Source: Physcomitrium patens
Lineage: Eukaryota > Streptophyta > Bryopsida > Funariales > Funariaceae
Reading direction: 5' to 3'
Length of the DNA: 64,000 bases
NCBI RefSeq assembly: GCF_000002425.4
Contig: NC_037253.1
Location: forward strand, 2,083,049 to 2,147,048
The notes below the pieces were generated by a model. That model had not been told where the DNA came from and did not search any database. It worked only from the letters and a program-made list of their open reading frames with translations. Positions 33,646-43,860 of the stretch are shown here, piece after piece; position 1 is the first letter of the stretch; every line of letters starts with the position of its first letter. Made by a program: the position numbers and the translations under genes.

Positions 33646-34911
33646 TGTCGTACTGTAAATGCTTACAGTATATAAAAATTAATTAAAACATATTATATGT
33701 TAATAAATCTAAATGTGTGTTAAAGTGATTAATAGATTAAATTAAAAAGAGTTGGTAAAAAAAATAAATAAATAAATAACTTTATTTTGTTTTCTTTATT
33801 TAGTTTGATTATAGTATATAAAAGTTATAGAACCTTAATGTTAAGTATGAAGCCTTGAGAGAAGATAGGGGCCTAAAGATGAAGATTTAAACTAATAGGA
33901 GGTTAATTGGGAGGGATGAAACCAAGGCATGGTTGGATGAAGGTAGAAATAAGGATCTTCATCCCCATTAGTCGAAATCCATGCCCAATGGGCTTTTAGG
34001 AGGCTACCCGCGACCTTGATAAGGGTTTCGGCGACTTCAAAGAAGCCATTAGGAAATCAGAGGCAAGGATTGTAAATTTTAGGGTTCTGGATACAATTTT
34101 TGTGCAAATTTTATAGGGTTTGGAGTTAGGGTGAATAAGTTATAGCCGTTTGAAGTTAAGGTGTCAATTTGAGACCTACTGTTACTCTTTTGAGTTTAAG
34201 AGGAGTCTTACGGAAGCTTTTGGAGATCGGAAGGTGCGGCTGGAAGGGCAACTTCAAGACATACATCTTTTGCGAAGGAAATTTTGCATTTGGAGTTTGT
34301 GTAAAGGAGTTATAGGGAGTTAAAGACAGCGCATTTAAATCAATGGCAGTAAGTGAACGGTTTTGTTCAAAGTAGTGTTAGGAGCCATAACTTGAGTTTT
34401 CGAACGAAATTTTGGCTCAAACTTTGCGAGAATGTAAAAATTTGTGTTAAAAAGCTATTTATATAAGTTTCGTGGCATTTGGACTTATGGTTTGTGAGAT
34501 ATGAAGAAAATTGCGCGCGGGTATATAAAGATTAGGGTTTGAAGCGACTATTAGGGTTTTGAAGATATCTCAAGATCCGCGACGAATTTGCGGTTGAAAT
34601 TTGTTGTACAAATTAATAACAACATATCAGTACTTCATGTAAATTTTGATCTTGTTTGGACGGTTGGATCAAGAGTTATGAGGTGTTGAGTTTCGGGAGA
34701 ATTTCTACTCAAGGATATACAAGGTTTTAGAGTACTTCTACCATATTTTGGGTGTTGTTGGTTATTTAAGACTTAAGTATTTGGTGTAATTGTCCCAAAA
34801 AGAGAACTTATATATATAAAATTAGGGTTTCCTTATTTTAAGCTTGATTGAGTAATTAGAGACAGCCAGAAGCCCATCGCTTTTTTCAGGCAAAACCTCT
34901 CTACCCCAACA
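33646..34911 (-). repeat. Solo LTR F (left arm)
   Basis: 1266 bp, TGTCGTACTG...CTACCCCAACA on plus, flanked by a perfect 4-bp duplication CCGT (33642-33645 and 34912-34915). No internal sequence accompanies it. The orientation is arbitrary, as no element with coding sequence was found. Two more copies are at 47929-49215 and 52071-53337. Confidence 0.88.
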
Positions 34912-35460
34912 CCGTTGGTACTGAGAGAACTTGGTTTAATGACGTCGGTGGAGCATATTGCTGATACCTCTGCTGCTTCTTACCATAGTTCTGGGGGTTC
35001 GATACAGACCCTTGATTAAAACTGGAACTTTGAAAGTTATTGAATGCTCGATTTTGTCGATTGAATCGATTTCCATTCCATCCAAACGTATTTCTTATTT
35101 GTACTTGATTGATGTCTCACTGGGTTGGTGGGAACATGGTCTGATTACTAAATTATTGTTGTTGTCTTACCAATTCCAACAATTTGCTGTTAGGTGCTTT
35201 CCTTGATAAAATCTACATTGATCCATTATTTGTGAGGGTAAGGAGCATTCTTTTACAGAATGACCGTGGCCCTTACAATTACCGCACCATACATTGGACC
35301 TAGTATTGGTAGACTTTTGCCTCTTCTCTTTATCTTTGACCATATTGACCGCCATTTCGTCCATTTTCTTCGTCAAATTCAATAACAAGATTTCATTGGA
35401 ATCTTTTAGGCCTGACATTATTAGTATCTCTGCCGTAGTTAACGCTTGTTGTTGATACGG
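34912..35460 (-). pseudogene. E2 gag C-terminal part with CCHC knuckle (left arm)
   Basis: Minus-strand frame holds ALTTAEILIMSGLKDSNEIL and the knuckle CGNCKGHGHSVKEC, followed by CRFYQGKHLTANC. Cut by LTR-F below and LTR-A above. Confidence 0.82.
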
Positions 35461-36584
35461 TGTCGCTTTCTTGCTCGAGAACGCGCAGGGCATCTGGCTG
35501 TAGAAGGTAGTATGGAGATTCGCCAATAATCAAGCAGTCTATCAGTTTTTGACTGCTGGAATATAAACGATTGCAAGAATATACCATAAATCTATACGGA
35601 TGTCATTCGACTGCTTGTCAAAGTCCCTTTTGTCTCAGCCGGTAGGTCTCTAGACATAACAGAGAACCCCGAACAACCCAATCTGCTAATCTTCGATACC
35701 GCTTTGTACTTATAATCTTGTATCCACTGACTGTCTTGTTAGATTAACCCAATAAATTTCATTCACTCCACATACTCAATCCTATAGACACCCTTTTAAT
35801 CCTTCAATCACAGACGTAACTCGATTTCACAAACAGTCAAGAGTGATCACACCCACTTCATTAAAAATCCCGATTCACCATTATAACACTGACTTCAGCA
35901 ACGATTGCCTCAGTCTTCCCAAAACTCTATGAAGAAGAAAAATCCAATTCTCCGTCTTTTCTTCCCCGACCGGAGCATGAAGCTCCTCTCCAATCCCCTT
36001 AATCTTCAAAAACCTCCAATAAAAACCGAACTAGTAACCTTGAAAAAAACTTGAAGCTAGCTCTCCGATCCAAAAAACCCCCCCCCCTCGCCTCTGATAT
36101 GAAAAAAAAAACCCTCTCCAAAACTTATTCTCCTCCTAACCTTATCCTCTGAATTTCTTCAATCTTCCGTCTTGGATCCGGAATTGGCTCCCACCGTTAG
36201 AGCTTAGATCCAAAATTGGCTCTCGCCATCAAAGCTTTCTCCTCCATTTTTACCTTTAAGAGATCTATTTACCGAAAACAACGTTCCTTGAAATGGCACA
36301 GAGAATAGGACAGCCTGAAACAGAATCGAAACCCCGTACTCGGGTCCACATTGAGTCGCCCGACGAATTCAGGTCTCATATTGGGTAAGATGCCAGTAGT
36401 AATTTGGATGTTTGCGTAATTGGGTCCAATTGGTCTTCGCATCAGATTGGCTAAGGTCCGTAGTAAGACCTAGATTTTCCCGTAATTAGACTGCATTGGG
36501 TTACCCGGCCAATTCAGGTCTCATATTGGATAAGAGCCCAGTATTAAGACCCGGATTGGATTCTCAAAATTGGATCCAATTGGT
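35461..36584 (-). repeat. LTR of family A in E2 gag, first part (left arm)
   Basis: Target duplication ACGG (35457-35460 and 43182-43185). A 9-bp deletion near its start and about 5% divergence separate it from the right-arm copy at 50151-51521. It is interrupted by chromovirus C. No A internal sequence is present, so it is a solo LTR. Confidence 0.9.
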
Positions 36585-36891
36585 GTCACGGACATACATA
36601 TAATTACCTATATGAATAGATAAAAGTATGTAAAAGTAGATAAAAGTAGGTTAATTGTGTAATATCTTCTAGAGAAGCTTCTTAGAAGCTTCATAGATGC
36701 TGCTTTGACTTTATAGGAGTCTATAGTTGACTTTTAGGTTAGAAACTTGGTCAACAAGTTAGCCATGTGCCACACATGTTGGAAGCTTAAAGAACAAGCT
36801 AACTACGTGGTCCATCCATAGAAAACTTGCCTTGCAAGCAAAGGCATGTGGCCTAGAAAGTCAACATATTTTGGAGGTCTTATAGAACATC

Positions 36892-36923
36892 GCCACGTGG
36901 CTTCTAGTTAGATAGTATATATA
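36892..36923 (+). promoter_or_regulatory. G-box/ABRE and TATA box in the C LTR
   Basis: GCCACGTGGC (36892-36901) contains the CACGTG G-box and the CACGTGGC abscisic-acid-response consensus. It lies 14 bp before TATATATA (36916-36923). A weaker TACGTGGT occurs at about 36804. All are kept in the 3' LTR. bZIP/bHLH control is inferred. Confidence 0.6.
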
Positions 36924-36925
36924 GA

Positions 36926-36957
36926 GGCAAGAGTGAAGCCCTCTTCACTCTTGTCAA
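36926..36957 (+). promoter_or_regulatory. C U3/R dyad and predicted transcript 5' end
   Basis: 13-bp arms 36926-36938 and 36943-36955 with a 4-nt loop, the same architecture as in B but with different bases. CACTCTTGTCAA (36946-36957), 30 nt below the TATA box, is exactly complementary to 37126-37137. Confidence 0.68.
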
Positions 36958-37125
36958 CTCCTTTCTTGCTTCTAGTCTAGTTTCAAGGGTCTCTAGTTTT
37001 CTTGTATTTTGGCAATAGCCATTCCATTTTCTTTCTTAATATACATATTTCTATTTTGTCCTATTTCTTTTTGAGAAAAGTCTCACTTACTCTTTAGCTT
37101 TCATCGAGTTCTTGTCCTTGACAGA

Positions 37126-37137
37126 TTGACAAGAGTG
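37126..37137 (+). other. Self-complementary primer-binding site of C
   Basis: TTGACAAGAGTG begins 2 nt after the LTR, as in B. All 12 nt pair with 36946-36957. The degenerate TATCAGAGC at 37147-37155 lacks the TGG required by a tRNA primer. Confidence 0.66.
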
Positions 37138-37335
37138 CACTTACAATATCAGAGCTTTGTCTTTTCTTGATTAAGAGTGGATTACCCCTTTTTCTTGATA
37201 AGACATAAGCGCATTAGAAGTTGCGGATTACCGTCTTTTAAACTGATATTGTTCTTAGTATTTTCTTTGTTATCAATTCCTCTCTTCTATTTGTTTTGAG
37301 CATTATTAGACATCTTCTCTTTTCTAAGTGCTACT

Positions 37336-38343
37336 ATGGCAGAGCTTGTTGAAATGAAGAGTGCAATGGCACAGATACAAGAACAATTGAGGGAGTTAAT
37401 GCTTGCGATGCATCAACTCAATTTACCACCACAAGGAGCAACAAGAATGGTAGGAAGTGAAGATATAGAGATGATTGGGGCTGCTTCAACATCTGCACCA
37501 AACCATGTTCCTTCTCCCAGAATGGAACACCCTTCGAGTGTTAGAGAACCGAGAGTTGCCTTGCCCGAGAAGTTTGATGGTATCACATCCAAGTTTCGAG
37601 GATTCATCAATCAGGTCCAACTAGTGATTGAACTTCAACCCCAGAGCTATCCAACTCCAGGGTCACAAGTTAGATTCATTGGTACACTTCTTTCAGGTTC
37701 AGCATTGTCATGGTTTTCATCTTTTCTTGAACGACAAGATCTAATATTGGATAATCTCGAGGCTTTTTTGGCGGAGTTTCGATCCTTGTTTGGAGAACAT
37801 GATGTAATTCGTGTTGCAACCAACAAGATCCGTATTTTGTGACAAGGCAATCGATCAGTAACATTATATGCTTCGCAATTTCGACAACTTGCAACTGATA
37901 TCAAGTGGGATGATGCCGCACTTGTGAGTCAATTTCTCTACGGATTATAATATGAGGTAAAGAAATTGATGCTTAATTTACCTGATCCTCAAACATTGAG
38001 TCAAGCAATTGATTTTGCTGTGAAGTGCGACAATCGACTTTTTGAATTTCGATCCGAGAGTCGCACAAGTGGGCCTCAACGTTACTACAATTCAATGGCA
38101 ACACCGAAGTCTCCTCAACACATACCTTCAGAAGTAGAGGATATGCAAATTGATGCGGTACGTTTCAAACCTCTTACTGAGCAAGAAAAGTCTCGTCGTC
38201 GACAAGAAGGATTGTGCTTATATTGTGGAGAACCTAAGCACACTGCTCAACATTGTCCAAAGAAGCGACGTAACTACAAAATGAGGAGTACGGTTGTCAA
38301 AGAAGACAGTATGTCGAAAAACGAGTACGTCCAGCTACAATAG
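37336..38343 (+). pseudogene. Chromovirus C gag (two nonsense codons)
   Basis: 335 codons from ATG 37336 to TAG 38341-38343. Capsid-like PEKFDGITSKFRGF and ALSWF, then LPDPQTLSQAI and the knuckle CLYCGEPKHTAQHC. Stops at 37840-37842 (TGA; B reads CGA) and 37948-37950 (TAA). Confidence 0.9.
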
Positions 38344-38348
38344 GGACC

Positions 38349-41300
38349 GTGCGGCTGGAATCTTGTACAACTTCTAATAAAGGTCCTATCCTCTCCTCAA
38401 AACCATCTCCTTGTTTTATAATAGATGTGCGTTTAGGACCTAATAATTACAAAGCCTCTGCCTTGGTAGATTCAGGAGCCTCATCTTGTTTTTTAGATGA
38501 AGAATTTGCTAGATGTCATAGAATATCATTAATACAAAAAACTAAACCTGTACACGTAGAAGTCATAGATGGTCGTCCGTTGTCTTCTGGAGATGTAACT
38601 CACGAAACACTTCCTGTAGATGTAGTAATAAATGGTCATAGTAGTTGCGTAATTTTTAATATAATTAGATCTCCCTCTAATCCAGTAATTTTAGGCTTAT
38701 CATGGTTAGAAAAGTATAATCCTCGAATAGATTGGATTTCTCGTAAACTTGATTTTCCTCAGAGCATTAGTAACAGTTCTATTAATCAAGTAAAAAACCA
38801 TGAGTCTAGTATAGTAAAACTCGCACTTATAGGTGCAAAAGCATTTATACACGCAACAAAAGAAGGATCAACTTTTGCTATTTATGCTGCACCTATTTCT
38901 GAAAACATAAAGACTTCAAGTGGCATTCCAAGTCAATATCAGGATTATCAAGACGTTTTTGAGAAAAAGAATGCAGATATTCTTCGTGAGCATCGCCCAT
39001 ACGATTGTTCAATCGATCTCAAGGAAGGAACTCTGCCACCATTTGGACCAATTTACAGTTTATCGCAAGATGAGTTGGCTGAACTCAAGACATATATTGA
39101 TGAGAATTTAGCGAAGAATTTCATACGCCATTCAAAATCATCAGCAGGAGCTCCAATTTTATTTGTAAAGAAAAAAGATGGATCTTTACGAATGTGTGTT
39201 GACTATCGAGGACTCAACAAGATCACAATCAAGAACAGGTATCCATTACCTTTGATATCAAGACTCCTTGACCAGTTAAATCAAGCTAAGATCTATACAA
39301 AAATAGATCTAAGAGGAGCATATAATCTAGTACGGATCAAAGAAGGAGATGAATGGAAGACTGCGTTTCGAACCAGGTATGGACATTTCGAATATAATGT
39401 CATGCCTTTTGGACTCACGAATGCACCAGCTGCTTTTCAACATCTCATGAATGATGTATTTCGTGAATTCTTAGATAATTTTGTCGTCTGCTACCTAGAC
39501 GATATCCTGATTTATTCTAAGAATGTTGAAGAACATGAAATACATGTTCGTCAAGTATTACAAAAATTTAGAGATGTAGGATTGTACGCCAAGATGGAAA
39601 AGTGTGTATTTCACACTACTCAAGTTGACTTTTTAGGATACATCATTTCAAATGATGGTCTTATGATGGATTCTAAGAAAGTCCAAACAATCATGGATTG
39701 GAAGATTCCAAAGACTGTAAGAGATGTCCAATGTTTCTTGGGATTTGCCAATTACTATCGGATCTTCATCAAAGACTTCTCACGAGTTGCAGCTCCACTT
39801 ACACGCTTGACTAGTAAAGATAAATTCCAATGGAATCAAGAAGCGGAAGCAACATTTGAAGCCTTGAAGACATCATTTGTCTCTGCACCAGTCTTATATC
39901 GTGTTGACTTTTCCAAGGTATTTTTTATGGAAACAGACGCATCAGATTTTGCCTTGGGTGCAGTTTTATCACAGATGGAAACAGATGACAAACTTCATCC
40001 GATAGCTTTTCATTCAAGAAAATTCTCAGCAGCCGAGATCAATTATGAGATCCACGATAAAGAACTTCTTGCAATCGTGGATTCCTTTCAAGAATGGCGT
40101 CATTATCTAGAAGGTGCTTCTATTCCAGTCACTGTGTATACAGATCACAAGAACCTCGAGTATTTCATGTCAGCACGCGTGTTGAATCGTCGTCAAGCTC
40201 GTTGGAGTATGTCTTTGTCAAGATTCGACTTCATTATCACTTATCGGTTAGGAAAACAACAAGGTTTGTCCGATGCCCTGTCTAGACGTTCTTATTTTGC
40301 ACCAAAAGAGGGAGATGCAGCTTTTGAGCAACAAAGAACGGTCATCTTGAAACCGGAGCAATTTCATCTCCGAGCAGTGAAATCAACATTGACTGTTGAT
40401 TCAACTTTTCTCAAGCAAATCCAGTCCAGTATGTCCTCAGATCCTCTTGTTCATGATATCGAGAATAATTCTTCCAAGTCTCATGATTCTTCTAAGTTCG
40501 AGTTCAAGAATAATCTATTATATTTTGAAGGACGCCTATATGTTCCAGAAGGAAAAGCACGTTTGCGTGTTCTTCAAGCATGTCATGACTTTCCAGCAGC
40601 AGGGCACTTTGGATATAATAAGACTTTGGAACTCATATCAAGAGATTTTTGGTGGCCACAAATGTGGAAGTCAGTCAAAGACTTTGTACAATCATGTGAT
40701 ATTTGTTCAAGATCAAAAATTCCTCGACATCGAGCTTACGGACTTCTTCAGCCATTACCTATACCAGAACAACCATGGTCTTCTGTTTCTATGGATTTCA
40801 TCACAGATCTTCCAAACTCAAGATCTTATGATTCTATATTTGTGATAGTAGATCGTTTCACCAAGATGGCACATTTTATGCCATGTACAAAATCTATCAC
40901 AGGTGAAGAAACAACTAAGCTTTTCATTGATAATATCTATCGCTATCATGGATTACCTAAAGATATCATATCGGATAGGGGAACTTAATTTGTGTCGAGA
41001 TTCTGGAGGACTCTTTTCAAGATTTTAAAAGTGGACATAAAGCTATCTTCAGCTTTCCATCCTCAAACTGATGGACAAACAGAGCGCGTAAACCAAGTCT
41101 TGGAACAGTATTTAAGGTGTACCATCAACTACCAACAAGATGATTGGACAAACCTTCTGCCATTGGCAGAGTTTGCTTATAATAATACGGTACATTCCTC
41201 CACGCAACAAACACCTTTCTTTGCCAATTATGGCTATCATCCACGACTTGATACTTTTGATTTTTCAAAAGTTGATAATCCTGCAGCAGAAGATATGGCA

Positions 41301-41837
41301 AATCGGTTGTCAGAGTTACATACAATAATGAAGACACAATTGAAGGAAGCTCAAGAACGACAAAAGATAAACGCAGATCTATATCGTAAGGAGCAACCAC
41401 AAATCAACGTGGGTGATAAAGTATGGCTACTTCGTCGCAATATCAAGACCACTCGACCTTGTGACAAATTGGACTATCGTAGGCTTGGCCCCTTTTCTGT
41501 TTCTGAACAGATCAACCCAGTTGCATATCGGTTACATCTACCGGAGTCAATGAAGATCCATCCTGTATTCCACGTGTCTCTTCTTGAACCATATAAGACA
41601 GTGGATATACAAGGAAGAAGACAAATGCCACCGCCTCCTATAGAAGTAGATAATAATGAAGAATTTGAGGTGGAAGAGATATTAGACTCAAGGCGGTGCC
41701 GAAATAAGCTGGAATATCTTGTACATTGGTGCGGATATGATATTAGTGAGCGCACATGGGAGCCATCCAGGAATCTCGCAAATGCATCAGCTAAAGTCAA
41801 AGTTTTTCATCAACGACATCCATCAAAACCAAGATGA
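38349..41837 (+). pseudogene. Chromovirus C pol: PR-RT-RH-INT-chromodomain (one nonsense codon)
   Basis: About 1162 codons, in the -1 frame of gag with the same 8-nt offset as B. Protease has ALVDSGASSCFLDEEF. RT has VDYRGLNKIT, TKIDLRGAYN and YLDDILIYSKN. RNase H has ETDASDFALGA and YTDHKNLEYF. Integrase has CDICSRSK, MDFITDLP, SDRGT and HPQTDGQTERVN. The chromodomain has EEILDS...LEYLVHWCGYD. The single stop, TAA at 40986-40988, replaces the Gln that follows SDRGT in the integrase core. Confidence 0.93.
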
Positions 41838-41932
41838 AAACCTCTCTTATAAAAGAGACAAGATTGAGGCAAGATAACATTCAATTTCCTATCCTTGTTT
41901 GTAACTTCTTTGCATTTTGTGACGCTAATTAG

Positions 41933-42355
41933 ATGGAGAGCCAACAACCAGCGGATTCAACTCAAGAACCTTCGTTTACTGACTTACTGGATGAGACATT
42001 GCGATTGTCACAACCTTCAAGACGACGCAACCGAGATGAAGATCCTCAAGAACGACATGTTCTTCCTCGAATAGATGGTGAGATACAACGCGTTTGGTAT
42101 CACGATCTTGGAAGAGATTCTCGATGTTTGGTGATATTATTGGAGATAGGAACGAATCCTGATGGTGTTTCAAATGTATTATTTGAAGGAAGTTATGAAG
42201 GCCTCAACAATGACCAAATAACAGCGTGGTCTTCTCGCCCTGGAATGGGACACTATCGATGGCTAAGAGGACCCATCAACTATCTTCGAAGAGAACAAAG
42301 ATCAGAGTATGTAGCAAATATAATTCGCCGCATATTAGATTTTCTCAATATATAA
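41933..42355 (+). CDS. Chromovirus C ORF3, intact, unknown function
   Basis: 140 codons with no interruption, although gag and pol of the same copy carry stops. ATG follows TAG directly (TAGATGG), 95 nt after the pol stop. An acidic and polar N-terminus (SFTDLLDETLRLSQ) is followed by an Arg-rich patch SRRRNRDEDPQER, then LVILLEIGTNPDG, AWSSRPGMGHYRWLRGP and REQRSEYVANIIRRIL. The last two blocks align with B and B' ORF3. It has no similarity I recognise to env, movement or dUTPase proteins. Expression could use reinitiation, splicing or a subgenomic RNA. Confidence 0.78.
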   Translation: MESQQPADSTQEPSFTDLLDETLRLSQPSRRRNRDEDPQERHVLPRIDGEIQRVWYHDLGRDSRCLVILLEIGTNPDGVSNVLFEGSYEGLNNDQITAWSSRPGMGHYRWLRGPINYLRREQRSEYVANIIRRILDFLNI

Positions 42356-42396
42356 TCACCGCTCCTCGTGGAACTCGTTCCTAGAAGGAGGGATAA

Positions 42397-42936
42397 TGTC
42401 ATGGACATACATATAATTACCTATATGAATAGATAAAAGTATGTAAAAGTAGATAAAAGTAGGTTAATTATATAATATCTTCTAGAGAAGCTTCTTAGAA
42501 GCTTCATAGATGCTGCTTTGACTTTATAGGAGTCTATAGTTGACTTTTAGGTTAGAAACTTGGTCAACAAGTTAGCCATGTAACACACATGTTGGAAGCT
42601 TAAAGAACAAGCTAACTACGTGGTCCATCCATAGAAAACTTGCCTTGCAAGCAAAGGCATGTGGCCTAGAAAGTCAACATATATTGGAGGTCTTATAGAA
42701 CATCGCCACGTGGCTTCTAGTTAGATAGTATATATAGAGGTAAGAATGAAGCCCTCTTCACTCTTGTCAACTCCTTTCTTGCTTCTACTCTAGTTTCAAG
42801 GGTCTCTAGTTTTCTTGTATTTTGGCAATAGCCATTCCAGTTTCTTTCTTAATATACATATTTTTATTTTAACCTATTTCTTTTTGAGAAAAGTCTCACT
42901 TACTCTTTAGCTTTCATCGAGTTCTTGTCCTTGACA
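42397..42936 (+). repeat. Chromovirus C 3' LTR
   Basis: 540 bp, TGTCATGGACAT...GTCCTTGACA. Differs from the 5' LTR by 13 substitutions and a 1-bp indel, most of them transitions. Confidence 0.95.
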
Positions 42937-43181
42937 ATTGGCTCTTCGAACCAGGCTCACCCGTCGCGTGAATTGGTCCTTTCCCTTCCTGCTGACTCCC
43001 GTTATTGGAATCGAATGGAGCATTTCAGTATGCCCCGGCTGACTGTAACGGGGTGACTAAACCTAACCACTGAGTATTTGCACTGGAGTTGGTCGTTGCT
43101 CCCAATATTCGAGGTAACTGAACATTAATAAAAGTCCCGTTTCTTTATATTTTCACGGTATACTCGTGTTACAACACGACA
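42937..43181 (-). repeat. LTR of family A in E2 gag, second part (left arm)
   Basis: Starts with the ATTGG duplicate of the C target and ends AACACGACA, followed by ACGG. Confidence 0.9.
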
Positions 43182-43417
43182 ACGGAAAATATGGAGCATA
43201 TGCTGTTGTCACGTTCGGTGGTATAGCTTGCAATGGGGTGACATTAACTAGCCCCTAAATATTGGTATTGGAATTGGCCCATGTTTCTAACATCCATGGA
43301 TAACTACCCACTGATTCATTCCAAGTCAGATTTTGATATCTACCTTGAACTAAAATCATTGTGGCTCCCGGACTTAAAAACTGATCATAATGGCATTCCT
43401 CCCAAACCTTGGCTCTA
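43182..43417 (-). pseudogene. E2 gag fragment up to the duplication breakpoint
   Basis: Reverse complement of 49915-50150. Homology stops sharply after GGCTCTA at 43417, where the mirror copy continues into gag. Confidence 0.85.
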
Positions 43418-43860
43418 ATCAAGAAAGACCAAGAATAATAGGGTTTGATGGGATTCTAATAATATTGAAAATAATATAATTACTATGGTCTTTAAACGTC
43501 ACCTCTATAGGTTCTGATTCATGGATGATACTACTAGATAATAAAAGTCATCCATCTATTACTTCTATGTGAACGGGTTTATATTTTTATACTAGAAGTA
43601 TCTCATGATGCTTAGTAAATTCTTCATCTAAATAATAAGGAGATGCTCTTGAATCTAATAACGCTAAGGTTTTTAGTTTTTGAGGGCCAAAAGATAGAGG
43701 AATGGTAAAGCAATGAGTACGTTGAGCAAAAAGAAAGGAACTTTATTGTTGTTGTGGTAATGAATTGTCCAGCCGCACGGTCCCTATTATGACTGGGCAT
43801 CCTCATTTTTCTGAACAAATACACCTCTGGTCAAGTTGAGCCTTCTTTTTCTTCTAAAGT
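43418..43860 (-). pseudogene. Chromovirus gag-pol junction scrap at the arm breakpoint
   Basis: About 420 bp, minus strand, matching the gag end and protease start of B/B' (LDSRASPYYLDEEF-like protease, and the TAGGGACCGTGCGGCTGG block near 43775-43795). No LTR is attached. The left end abuts the duplication breakpoint with 4-bp microhomology TCTA. The right end is diffuse between 43834 and 43860. Confidence 0.75.

Larger units (their letters stand above)
36585..37123 (+). repeat. Chromovirus C 5' LTR
   Basis: TGTCACGGACAT...GTCCTTGACA. It contains two GAAGCTTC dimers (36674-36681 and 36685-36692), a G-box, a TATA box and the R-region dyad. Confidence 0.95.
36585..42936 (+). mobile_element. 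Chromovirus C, full length, left arm only
   Basis: 6352 bp with a perfect 5-bp duplication ATTGG (36580-36584 and 42937-42941). LTRs of 539 and 540 bp differ at 13 positions, about 2.4%. It has gag, pol, an intact ORF3 and a purine tract (GAAGGAGGGATAA) before the 3' LTR. Three nonsense codons in all. The mirror site in the right arm (about 50386-50397) is an unoccupied target, so C arrived after the two arms separated. Confidence 0.96.
23418..43417. repeat. Inverted duplication, left arm (part verifiable in this window)
   Basis: Reverse-complementary to 49915-64000. Paired coordinates sum to 87418 (23.4-28.9 kb), 87424 (29.4-33.0 kb) and 86982 (33.7-35.4 kb), and to 93332 next to the break. 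Differences: chromovirus C (6352 bp plus duplication) only here; about 440 bp of E2 gag missing here; one 24-bp LTR unit fewer in B'. Identity ranges from no change seen over the B 3' LTR to roughly 95% in LTR-A. The arm must extend further left, because E1's 3' half at 6380-9080 belongs to it. Confidence 0.93.

Noticed and set aside
34958..35206. 82-codon ORF duplicated at 51776-52024
   Set aside because: Antisense to the E2 gag knuckle region and duplicated only because the arms are mirror copies.
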